Origin: Candidatus Gastranaerophilales bacterium
GTDB lineage: Bacteria > Cyanobacteriota > Vampirovibrionia > Gastranaerophilales > Gastranaerophilaceae
Assembly: GCA_944326495.1 (NCBI GenBank)
Contig: CALVEE010000032.1
Location: 1 to 18,637 of the forward strand
DNA length: 18,637 bases
Direction of reading: 5' to 3'
Part shown: one piece after another, positions 12,643 through 18,637 of the stretch
Numbering within the stretch: position 1 is the stretch's first letter
How the letters are laid out: every line of letters begins with the position of its first letter
Notes under the pieces: model-generated
What the model saw: the letters and a program-made list of their open reading frames with translations, nothing else
Database searches by the model: none
Told to the model about the DNA's origin: nothing
Translations under genes and position numbers: made by a program

Positions 12643-15333
12643 ATGTTAACTGGAAACAAAATCAGAAAATTATACTTAGATTATTTTAAAGATAAGCATC
12701 AGCATACTATAGTCGAAAGTTCAAGTCTTGTGCCTGATAACCCGACTGTTTTATTAACAACTGCTGGCATGCTTCAATTTCTGCCGATATTTTTAGGAAT
12801 TCAAAAATGTCCTTATGAACCTGCAAGAGCAACTTCCTGCCAGAAATGCGCAAGAGCCGGCGGGAAAGATTCGGATATAGAAAACGTCGGAAGAACACCA
12901 AGACATCATACGTTCTTTGAAATGCTCGGGAACTTTTCTTTTGGCGATTATTATAAAAAAGAAGTTATTCCGTGGGCTTGGGAATTTGTCACAGAGGTTT
13001 TGAAATTAGATAAAGACCGACTCTGGATTACTATTTTTGAAACAGATGATGAAGCTTATGATATTTGGAGAAGTATTGGTGTACCGGCTGAAAGAATAAA
13101 AAGAAAAGGTAAGAAAGATAATTTCTGGGGGCCTCCCGGTGCATCAGGCTCCTGCGGGCCTTGCTCTGAAATCCATTACGATTTAGGCGAACAGTACAAA
13201 TGTTCAGATGACTGCGGAATTGATACTTGCGAATGCGATAGATGGGTTGAGATTTGGAATTTGGTGTTTACTGAACTTTATCAGGACGAAGAAGGTAATC
13301 AATCGCCTTTAGAAAAGAAAAACGTTGATACGGGTATGGGCTTAGAACGTATTACAATGGTTTGTCAGGGGGTTGCATCAACTTTTGAGACTGACCTTTT
13401 GAAGCCTATTTTGGATAAAGTTTCGGAAATGAGCGGAGTTCCTTATTCTAAAACCCCTCACCCCAACCCTCTCCCACAAGGGGCGAGGGAGCCTGGTGAA
13501 AAAACAGATATTTCTTTAAGAATAATCACTGACCATGCAAGATGTGTAACTTTCCTTATTTCAGACGGTGTAATCCCGGGAAATGAAGGCAGAAGTTATG
13601 TCTTAAGAATGATTTTAAGACGTGCTCTCCGTCATGGAAAAATTTTGGGAATGGAGTTACCGTTTCTTTATAAGCTTGTAGATAAAGTTGTTGAAATGTA
13701 CGGCGAGGCGTATCCGGAGCTTATTAAGAATAAGGCAAAAGTTATTGAGGTTATTAAAAAAGAGGAAGAAAGATTTGCAAAAACTCTTGATAGAGGATAT
13801 AAAATGCTTGATGAGTTTATTGCAGAAAAGAAAGATATTGACGGAGAAAGTGCGTTCAAGCTCTATGATACGTACGGCTTTCCGTTTGAATTAACAAAAG
13901 AAATCGCTTCAGAAAACGGATTAAACGTTGATGAGGAAGGATTTAAGGCTGCTATGCAGGAGCAGAAAGACCGTGCAAAAGCAGCTGCTGCTAAGATTTC
14001 TGTTACAGGCGATATTAAATATGCAAAAGTTGAGGACGAAGTCGGCTCTACTGATTTTGTCGGGTATGAAGAAGATGTATGTCAGGCTAAAATACTTGCC
14101 GCAATTGAAGGCGAAGGTTTTGTTGATGTTGTTTTAGATAAGACTCCTTTCTATGCGGAATGCGGCGGACAGGTTGGTGATAGCGGTGTAATCTTTAATG
14201 ATAATTTGAAATTAGAAGTGTTAACTACATTTAAAGTTAATCATTTATTTGTTCACAGGTGTCAGATAGTAAACGGCGAAATCAATATTGGAGAAGAAGT
14301 AACCGCTCAAATAGATGCAGCACGCAGAGCAGAAATCAGAGTGCATCATACATCGGCTCACCTTCTGCAGGCTGCTTTAATAAAGGTTCTCGGTGATGAA
14401 GTTCATCAGGCCGGTTCGCAGGTAGAAGAAAACCGGATGAGATTTGATTTCACGTTCTCAAGAGCTATGACTCCTGATGAAATTCAAAAGGCAGAAGATA
14501 TTATGAATGAATGGATTGCAGAAAAGCTTCCGGTTCAGACAGAAGTAATGGGAATTGAAGAAGCAAAGCTTACGGGTGCTACTGCTTTATTCGGTGAAAA
14601 ATATGAAGATGAAGTCAGGGTAGTTTCAATCGGCGGACAGAAAAAATGCAGATGCGGCGGGGGAAAATGCAAAGGACACCATCACCACGAAGCGCATGAT
14701 GTTGTTTCAATGGAGTTCTGTGCAGGAACTCACGCTAAAAATACCGGTGATTTAAGGCTTGTAAAAATTGTATCGGAAGGTGCTATTTCAGCCGGTACCA
14801 GAAGAATAGAGCTGGTGGTTTCAAAAGCAGCAATCGAATATTTGAATAAAAAAGCTGAAATTTCAAATATTCTTGAAGCTCGTTTTAAAGTTCATACGGA
14901 TGAAGTTTTAGAGCGTATAGATAAACTTACAGAGGAAAACAAAGCATTATTAAAAGAGCTTGAGCAGACAAAGGCTGATATGGCAAGAAGTAAATTTTCA
15001 ACATTTATTTCAAAAGCGCAGGAGATTGATGGCGGAAAATTATTTATCTCAAAAATTGAAAACTTTGATGCAGATGCAGTTAAGGCCGGAATTGAGATGC
15101 TTGCAAACAAACTTGGAGAATGCATAATTGTTCTGGCAAATGAAAGAATGGTTGTTGCAAAAGTAACGGAAGGTTTTGTTAAAAAAGGCGTTAATGCCGG
15201 CAAACTGGTCGGAGAAATTGCCCGCGCAACAGGTGCAAACGGAGGCGGGCGGCCGAATTTTGCACAGGGCGGAGTAAGAGACGCATCAAAACTTGATGAA
15301 ATTTTAACAAAAATTGAGTCTGATTTGAAATAA
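12643..15333 (+). CDS. alaS: Alanyl-tRNA synthetase with two unusual insertions
   Basis: Charges tRNA-Ala with alanine and edits mischarged Ser/Gly. All domains are present in 896 residues: class II aminoacylation core (TTAGMLQF, RTPRHHTFFEMLGNFSFGDYYK, WGPPGASGSCGPCSEIHYD, GMGLERI), tRNA recognition (ISLRIITDHARC, GRSYVLRMILRRA), editing (HHTSAHLLQ with H569/H573, FCAGTH with C693/H697), and C-Ala with the glycine-rich GANGGGRPNFAQGG. Two insertions stand out: TPHPNPLPQGAREPG at 271-285, read from a hairpin repeat, and a Cys/His cluster KCRCGGGKCKGHHHHEAH at 668-685 just before the zinc ligands C693/H697. The frame is intact across both. ATG at 12643 is used because GAAGGGA precedes it by 6 bases; a TTG at 12628 is less likely. 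TATAAT at 12602-12607 may be the -10 box, right after the upstream terminator. Confidence 0.97.
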   Translation: MLTGNKIRKLYLDYFKDKHQHTIVESSSLVPDNPTVLLTTAGMLQFLPIFLGIQKCPYEPARATSCQKCARAGGKDSDIENVGRTPRHHTFFEMLGNFSFGDYYKKEVIPWAWEFVTEVLKLDKDRLWITIFETDDEAYDIWRSIGVPAERIKRKGKKDNFWGPPGASGSCGPCSEIHYDLGEQYKCSDDCGIDTCECDRWVEIWNLVFTELYQDEEGNQSPLEKKNVDTGMGLERITMVCQGVASTFETDLLKPILDKVSEMSGVPYSKTPHPNPLPQGAREPGEKTDISLRIITDHARCVTFLISDGVIPGNEGRSYVLRMILRRALRHGKILGMELPFLYKLVDKVVEMYGEAYPELIKNKAKVIEVIKKEEERFAKTLDRGYKMLDEFIAEKKDIDGESAFKLYDTYGFPFELTKEIASENGLNVDEEGFKAAMQEQKDRAKAAAAKISVTGDIKYAKVEDEVGSTDFVGYEEDVCQAKILAAIEGEGFVDVVLDKTPFYAECGGQVGDSGVIFNDNLKLEVLTTFKVNHLFVHRCQIVNGEINIGEEVTAQIDAARRAEIRVHHTSAHLLQAALIKVLGDEVHQAGSQVEENRMRFDFTFSRAMTPDEIQKAEDIMNEWIAEKLPVQTEVMGIEEAKLTGATALFGEKYEDEVRVVSIGGQKKCRCGGGKCKGHHHHEAHDVVSMEFCAGTHAKNTGDLRLVKIVSEGAISAGTRRIELVVSKAAIEYLNKKAEISNILEARFKVHTDEVLERIDKLTEENKALLKELEQTKADMARSKFSTFISKAQEIDGGKLFISKIENFDADAVKAGIEMLANKLGECIIVLANERMVVAKVTEGFVKKGVNAGKLVGEIARATGANGGGRPNFAQGGVRDASKLDEILTKIESDLK
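13453..13497 (+). repeat. Hairpin repeat inserted in frame inside alaS
   Basis: CCCTCTCCC-acaa-GGGGCGAGGG forms an imperfect hairpin inside a 45-base stretch that has no counterpart in AlaRS as I know the family. It has the same design as the intergenic hairpins at 2339-2357, 10606-10628 and 10899-10921. It reads as TPHPNPLPQGAREPG, a peptide phrase familiar from translated intergenic repeats. Confidence 0.75.
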
Positions 15334-15337
15334 ACTT

Positions 15338-15363
15338 AAAAGCGGGATTTATATCCTGCTTTT
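15338..15363. terminator. Bidirectional terminator between alaS and tsaC
   Basis: AAAAGCGGGAT (15338-15348), loop TTAT, ATCCTGCTTTT (15353-15363): an 11-base stem with one G-T wobble, flanked by A and T runs, so it can work for both convergent genes. Its right end overlaps the tsaC stop codon. Confidence 0.75.
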
Positions 15364-15943
15364 AAATTAAAATCTCACCTTGTCTGAATATTATAGTTTT
15401 TCCCTCTTTAAATCCTGCCACTGTAGAAGCCCTTCCTTTTGCTTCACAGCCATAATCAGGGATTACTAAATCAACTTTGTCTCCTATATATTTTACAGCC
15501 TCTTCATAGCTCAAAGCCGGTGCTTCGCCGGATAGGTTTGCACTTGTAGTTGCAAGCACTCTGCCTTCTATATTTTTACAAATTTCAGCAAAAATCTTGT
15601 TGTCCGGAATTCTTACTCCGACTGTCGGAAGAGATGACGTTATATAATCAGGAGTTTTTTCAGACTTATCTAAAACAAGAGTTAAAGCTCCGGGAAAATA
15701 TTTTTTGATTAATTTTTGAGCCTCTTTTTCAATCGGCTGTTTTAAGTATTCAAACAGATTATAAAATTCATCACTCATTAAAATCAGAGGCTTTTTTCCG
15801 TCTCTGTGTTTTATTTCATAAATCCTTTTAACAGCTTTCTCGCTTGTCGGAAGGCAGCCTACCCCCCAGACAGTATCGGTTACATAAGCAATTACGCCGT
15901 CATTTTTTAAGATTTCATTAATCTTATTTATATTTTCAATCAT
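15362..15943 (-). CDS. tsaC: Threonylcarbamoyl-AMP synthase (YrdC/Sua5 family)
   Basis: Makes threonylcarbamoyl-AMP from threonine, bicarbonate and ATP, the first step of the t6A37 modification of ANN-decoding tRNAs. The 193-residue length is that of the short YrdC type, without the Sua5 extension. Seen: TDTVWGVGC (22-30; the family usually has TDTVYGLG), the KxR motif in IKHRDGKKPLILM (44-56), FPGALTLVLDKSE (83-95), VGVRIPDN (108-115) and ATTSANLSGEAP (131-142). It is monocistronic and divergent from the yceD-rpmF-plsX operon, sharing a 76-base promoter region. Related YciO/HypF domains are the alternative, but the KR..SxN pattern favours TsaC. Confidence 0.9.
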   Translation of the reverse strand: MIENINKINEILKNDGVIAYVTDTVWGVGCLPTSEKAVKRIYEIKHRDGKKPLILMSDEFYNLFEYLKQPIEKEAQKLIKKYFPGALTLVLDKSEKTPDYITSSLPTVGVRIPDNKIFAEICKNIEGRVLATTSANLSGEAPALSYEEAVKYIGDKVDLVIPDYGCEAKGRASTVAGFKEGKTIIFRQGEILI

Positions 15944-15945
15944 TC

Positions 15946-15974
15946 TTCACCTATTCTCTTTTTTATATTATAAT
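15946..15974 (+). promoter_or_regulatory. Candidate promoter of the plsX operon
   Basis: TTCACC (15946-15951), a 17-base spacer and TATAAT (15969-15974); the message would start near 15981. It lies directly beside the divergent tsaC start (15943). Confidence 0.6.
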
Positions 15975-16019
15975 ACGATGGTAAATGTTTTTGTATAACT
16001 CTGAATTAAAGGAGAAAAA

Positions 16020-16265
16020 ATGGTTCAGCAATTTAATACACCTCAAAAAACCAGACAGGCCGTAATTTTGTTTTTAAAAGGCTCTGCGACTCCTGTTGTA
16101 ATGTATTTTGATAATCCGCAGGCAGTATATGCAGAATTAAAACAGCTTATGAAAAGCCCGACACCTGTTCTTGTAGAAAAAGAACCAATAGGGCCAATAA
16201 AGAAACTTTGTTTTGTATCAACTCAAATTGCAGGACTGGTATTGCAGGAAGAACCGTATGCATAA
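16020..16265 (+). CDS. Conserved-looking small protein of unknown function (81 residues)
   Basis: Not recognised. It has a compact alpha/beta look: AVILFLKGSATPVVMYF (likely two strands), DNPQAVYAELKQLMKS (helix), then PTPVLVEKEPIGPIKKLCFVSTQIAGLVLQEEPY (strands). It shows no signal peptide or membrane segment and one cysteine. The fold impression is of a small beta-rich domain that might bind a partner; this is inference. It has an excellent ribosome binding site (AAAGGAG, 5-6 bases before the ATG) and is first in the operon with yceD, rpmF and plsX. Its stop overlaps the yceD start by 8 bases, so the two are probably translationally coupled and may share a role near ribosome or lipid synthesis. 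Confidence 0.8.
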   Translation: MVQQFNTPQKTRQAVILFLKGSATPVVMYFDNPQAVYAELKQLMKSPTPVLVEKEPIGPIKKLCFVSTQIAGLVLQEEPYA

Positions 16266-16749
16266 GGTTTTGATAGACGATATTGAACGCGAACCGGATA
16301 AGACTCTTCATGTTGATTTTGATGGTGAAATTAAAGAACTTGAAGGGTGCAGTATTCAGGCCGGAATAGATTTTAAATCTCTGGGTGGTTTTATAGAAGC
16401 AAAAGGGCACGTAGAAGGAGTAATTACTCTTGAGTGCGACAGATGTCTTAATAAATTTGATTATGATTTAGATTTTGACCTTGATGAAACTTTTGCAAAA
16501 TATTCTCTTTATGATGAATACTCTCAAGAGGTGGAACTCCAGTCAGGACAGTTTATTACGGATTTGAACGGCGAAAAAGAAATAGATGTTTATGACTTAT
16601 TGTATCAATCTGTAATATTACAGTTACCAAATAAAAAAGTTTGTGGTATAAATTGTAATGAGGGATTATTTGTGTCTGATGAAGAAATTCAACCTCACGA
16701 TAGCAGAATGGATATTTTTAAAAATATTCAAATTGAAAAAGATAAATAA
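16258..16749 (+). CDS. yceD: YceD/DUF177 family protein (23S rRNA accumulation / ribosome-linked)
   Basis: A 163-residue protein of the DUF177 family, placed as usual just before rpmF. In E. coli and plants YceD relatives are needed for normal 23S rRNA levels. Seen: GFIEAKGHVEGVITLECDRCLNKF (split by context) with the diagnostic CDRCL (C60, C63), the acidic DYDLDFDLDE region, IDVYDLLYQSVILQLPNKKVC and a second cysteine pair C129/C133 in KVCGINCNEGL, where the family more often has CxxxCxGLC. The pairs may bind a metal. The ATG at 16258 is chosen: AGGAAG precedes it and it overlaps the upstream stop by 8 bases; an ATG at 16213 would sit deep inside the upstream gene. The C-terminus has MDIFKNIQIEK, close to the family's end. 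Confidence 0.88.
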   Translation: MHKVLIDDIEREPDKTLHVDFDGEIKELEGCSIQAGIDFKSLGGFIEAKGHVEGVITLECDRCLNKFDYDLDFDLDETFAKYSLYDEYSQEVELQSGQFITDLNGEKEIDVYDLLYQSVILQLPNKKVCGINCNEGLFVSDEEIQPHDSRMDIFKNIQIEKDK

Positions 16750-16790
16750 CCCGATAATATAAGTAGTATTTAGAAAGGAAGTTTAAGAAA

Positions 16791-17150
16791 ATGGCAGTAC
16801 CAAAGAAAAGAACAGGGCACAGCGCTCAAGGAAAAAGAAGATCAAACTGGAAGGCAACTAAGCCTGAATTAACAACTTGCCCGAATTGCGGCGCAAAGGT
16901 TTTAACACACACAGTGTGCACAGCTTGCGGTCAGTATAAAGGCAAAGTAGTTTCAAGAAAAGCAGAAGGTTTTGTAGAAGCAGGCGAAGTAAAAGAAGCT
17001 AAGAAACCTGCTAAAAAATCAACAAAGAAAGCTTCAAAACCTGCAGCAGAAGAAACAAAGGTTGAAGAAAAGGTAGAAGAAACTGTTGTTGCAGAAGAAG
17101 CAAAAGCTGAAGAAGTAAAAGAAGAAAAGACAGAAACTCCTGAAGCTTAG
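16791..17150 (+). CDS. rpmF: Ribosomal protein bL32 with a long charged C-terminal tail
   Basis: Residues 1-57 are a normal bL32 of the large subunit: MAVPKKRTGHSAQGKRRSNW and a zinc ribbon with C30/C33 (TCPNCGA) and C43/C46 (VCTACGQ), ending in KGKVVSRK. The gene then runs on for about 60 more residues of low complexity: a Lys/Ala-rich part (KKPAKKSTKKASKPAA) followed by a Glu/Lys/Val/Ala-rich acidic part (EEKVEETVVAEEAKAEE). Most bL32 proteins have 56-65 residues, so this one is about twice the usual length. The tail keeps the frame and local codon use, and the next gene has its own ribosome binding site 35 bases on, so a frameshift is unlikely. GAAAGGAAG lies about 10 bases before the ATG. 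Confidence 0.95.
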   Translation: MAVPKKRTGHSAQGKRRSNWKATKPELTTCPNCGAKVLTHTVCTACGQYKGKVVSRKAEGFVEAGEVKEAKKPAKKSTKKASKPAAEETKVEEKVEETVVAEEAKAEEVKEEKTETPEA

Positions 17151-17185
17151 TTTTTAAGAATAGAAAAGATAAAGGGAAGAGTTAA

Positions 17186-18247
17186 ATGACAAGAATAGCA
17201 ATAGATGCAATGGGTGGTGATCACGCTCCGTTTGAGATAATTGCAGGTGCAGTTTGGGCTGCGGCAGAGTATGGTGTAGCACTGGAATTGGTCGGCAAGC
17301 AGGATAGAATAGAACACTGTCTTGAAGTTATTCAACAGGAAGGTTTTTTATCTGATTGCGGCAAAGCCGGCAGACGCAGACGAGTGAGAGTTGACGTTAA
17401 GTCTCTTGACATCAAGATTACTCACGCATCAGAAATTATTGAAATGGGCGAAGCTCCCGGCCAGGCTATTCGTAAGAAGAAAAACTCTTCAATAGTATTG
17501 ACGGTAAATTCAGTTGCAACAGGAAGCTCAGATGCTCTTGTTGCAGCGGGTTCTACCGGTGCGGCAATGGCTTCAAGCTTGTTCGGTTTAGGCAGAATCC
17601 CCGGTATCGACAGACCGGCTATTGCAGTTACTCTTCCGACAATGAAAAAACCTATCGTTATTATAGATGCCGGTGCTAACAGCAATTGTACTCCGCAAAT
17701 GCTTAGACAATTTGCTATTATGGGTATGACATTCTCTAAAAATGTTCTTGGAGTTGAAAAACCGAGAGTCGGTGTTTTGAATATCGGCGAAGAAGCCGGT
17801 AAAGGCAACGAACTTGCTCAAAATACTTATAATCTTCTTGAGGAAGAAAAAGAAAAATTTAATTTTATGGGCAATGTTGAAGGCAGAGAATTATTCTTGA
17901 ATTTATGTGACGTTGTGGTTTGCGACGGTTTTGTCGGCAACGTTGCATTGAAGATTACTGAAGGCACTTCTTCAATGTTGTTCAGAATGATAAAAAGCGA
18001 ATTTAAGTCAGATTTTCTCGGCATGATTATAGGGCTTCTTGCGAAACCTTTCATGAAGAGAATTTATGAAAAGATTAACTATGAAGAATTCGGAGGCGCC
18101 TTGCTTCTCGGCGTAAAAGGCATTACCGTTATTTCTCACGGAAGAAGCAGAGCTTATGCTATTAAAAATGCTGTAAGAGTTGCAAAAGAAGCTGTTGAAA
18201 CAGGTGTTAACAGTAAGATTTCCGAATCAATTGACGGGCAAAAATAA
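17186..18247 (+). CDS. plsX: Phosphate acyltransferase PlsX
   Basis: Converts acyl-ACP and phosphate to acyl-phosphate, the first step of the PlsX/PlsY route to phosphatidic acid, at the inner face of the membrane. A full-length 353 residues: AIDAMGGDHAP (5-15), ASEIIEMGEAPGQAIRKKKNSS, LVAAGSTGAAMAS, GRIPGIDRPAIAV, IDAGANSNCTPQMLRQFAIMG, NIGEEAGKGNEL, NFMGNVEGREL, VVCDGFVGNVALK, and FGGALLLGVKG with SHGRS. AGSTGA replaces AGNTGA of E. coli and Bacillus; I recall the serine form from cyanobacterial PlsX. A short basic insert (GKAGRRRRVRVD, near residue 60) is seen. The rpmF-plsX order is very common, but fabH does not follow here: the operon ends with a terminator. Confidence 0.96.
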   Translation: MTRIAIDAMGGDHAPFEIIAGAVWAAAEYGVALELVGKQDRIEHCLEVIQQEGFLSDCGKAGRRRRVRVDVKSLDIKITHASEIIEMGEAPGQAIRKKKNSSIVLTVNSVATGSSDALVAAGSTGAAMASSLFGLGRIPGIDRPAIAVTLPTMKKPIVIIDAGANSNCTPQMLRQFAIMGMTFSKNVLGVEKPRVGVLNIGEEAGKGNELAQNTYNLLEEEKEKFNFMGNVEGRELFLNLCDVVVCDGFVGNVALKITEGTSSMLFRMIKSEFKSDFLGMIIGLLAKPFMKRIYEKINYEEFGGALLLGVKGITVISHGRSRAYAIKNAVRVAKEAVETGVNSKISESIDGQK

Positions 18248-18265
18248 GTCTGGAATTCAATTTTT

Positions 18266-18308
18266 AAAACGACAGCAAGTATAGAGAAAATCTATTTTGC
18301 CGTTTTTT
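18266..18308 (+). terminator. Terminator of the rpmF-plsX operon
   Basis: AAAACG..GCAA..ATAG / CTAT.TTGC.CGTTTT forms an interrupted stem around the loop AGAAAAT, ending in six T. The inner bulges make it weaker than the rubrerythrin terminator. Confidence 0.65.
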
Positions 18309-18438
18309 AGTTAGAAAAGTTTGTGAAAACTCGTATCGTAAAAAATATTTAATATCCTCTTTTCTTTGCCCCTGTTTGTTTTATAATAAAATTATTGGAA
18401 TTTAAATAGCTTTATTTTTTGATTAATAAGGAGGTCAA

Positions 18439-18637
18439 ATGGGCAAAATTGAAATTACACACGAGATTGAAGAAAAATGTTGTGTACACCGCGGTGTAAA
18501 GGGAGTTCCGGCTCCGATTCCGCAAGAAGGTGAATGGACAAAATGTAAAGAAATTAAAGACATTTCAGGCTTAACTCACGGATGCGGATGCTGCGCACCT
18601 CAGCAAGGTACTTGCAAACTTACTTTGAATGTTAAAG
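18439..18637 (+). CDS. Cysteine-rich NifU-like iron-sulfur scaffold relative, N-terminal part
   Basis: Sixty-six codons are visible before the window ends. ATG is preceded by AAGGAGG (ideal ribosome binding site), and TATAAT at 18382-18387 may be its -10 box. The protein begins MGKIEITHEIEEKC and contains CCVHRGVKGVPAPIP, EWTKCKEIKDISGLTHGCGCC and APQQGTCKLTLNVK. The stretch HGxGxCAPQQGxCKLTLNVK is what I remember at the start of a family annotated as iron-sulfur cluster assembly scaffold, often next to a GGGtGRT protein in Clostridia and Bacteroides. The family call is from memory; the metal role is suggested by seven cysteines in 66 residues. The following gene cannot be seen. Confidence 0.6.
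   Translation, partial: MGKIEITHEIEEKCCVHRGVKGVPAPIPQEGEWTKCKEIKDISGLTHGCGCCAPQQGTCKLTLNVK

Noticed and set aside
13441..13500. alaS as a pseudogene broken by the repeat
   Set aside because: The insertion is a multiple of three, has no stop, and every downstream motif through the C-Ala domain is intact.
14892..15203. 103-residue frame on the minus strand inside alaS, and similar antisense frames in plsX and the helicase
   Set aside because: They lie wholly opposite clear genes, have no ribosome binding site and show the composition of a shadow frame.
16962..17150. The bL32 tail as a frameshift into another gene
   Set aside because: No gene-like sequence appears in the other frames, the low-complexity tail keeps local codon use, and plsX begins separately after a gap with its own ribosome binding site.

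Overview
The window looks like a chromosomal segment of a low-GC, gut-type bacterium. My best guess is a non-photosynthetic relative of the Cyanobacteria (Melainabacteria/Vampirovibrionia, order Gastranaerophilales). This rests on the AT-rich sequence, the type of prepilin N-terminus (FTLAEVLITLGIIGVVAALT), a PlsX with an AGSTGA rather than AGNTGA motif, a rubredoxin-first ('reverse') rubrerythrin, and abundant hairpin-forming intergenic repeats. It is recognition from memory, not a search, and I hold it at about 0.6.

Left part (1-4161): the 3' end of a superfamily-1 helicase with a C-terminal endonuclease-like domain; a small secreted protein; a convergent HI1419/HI1420-type toxin-antitoxin pair with an upstream palindrome; a 600-base gene-free stretch holding one copy of a dispersed repeat; a 57-residue protein that is easily missed; a 168-residue protein of unknown role; and prmC (release-factor glutamine methyltransferase), overlapping it.

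Middle (4154-10290): two overlapping family-2 glycosyltransferases on the minus strand; a tandem pair of 5'-nucleotidase-like metallophosphatases on the plus strand that lack an obvious signal peptide and share a leader sequence; and nnrD (NAD(P)HX dehydratase repair enzyme) converging on them.

Repeat-rich island (about 10300-11180): almost 900 bases without a gene, built of nested repeats. They are a second, inverted copy of the 155-base repeat from the left part, a 26-base perfect palindrome, a 100-base hairpin with 38-base arms, and a 329-base element with 46-base terminal inverted repeats (44/46 identical). A related CTCCC-CAAG-GGAG hairpin also lies in frame inside alaS.

Right part (11186-18637): a type IV pilin-like protein, a rubrerythrin with a near-consensus promoter and strong terminator, alaS with two unusual insertions, tsaC (threonylcarbamoyl-AMP synthase) converging on alaS, then an operon of an unknown 81-residue protein, a YceD/DUF177 protein, rpmF with a long charged tail, and plsX. 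The window ends in the first 66 codons of a cysteine-rich protein that resembles a NifU-like iron-sulfur scaffold family.

Most genes are housekeeping. The unusual material is the repeat biology (including its entry into alaS), the odd tails and insertions in AlaRS and L32, and the nucleotidase pair. No rRNA, tRNA, CRISPR array, transposase or integrase was seen.
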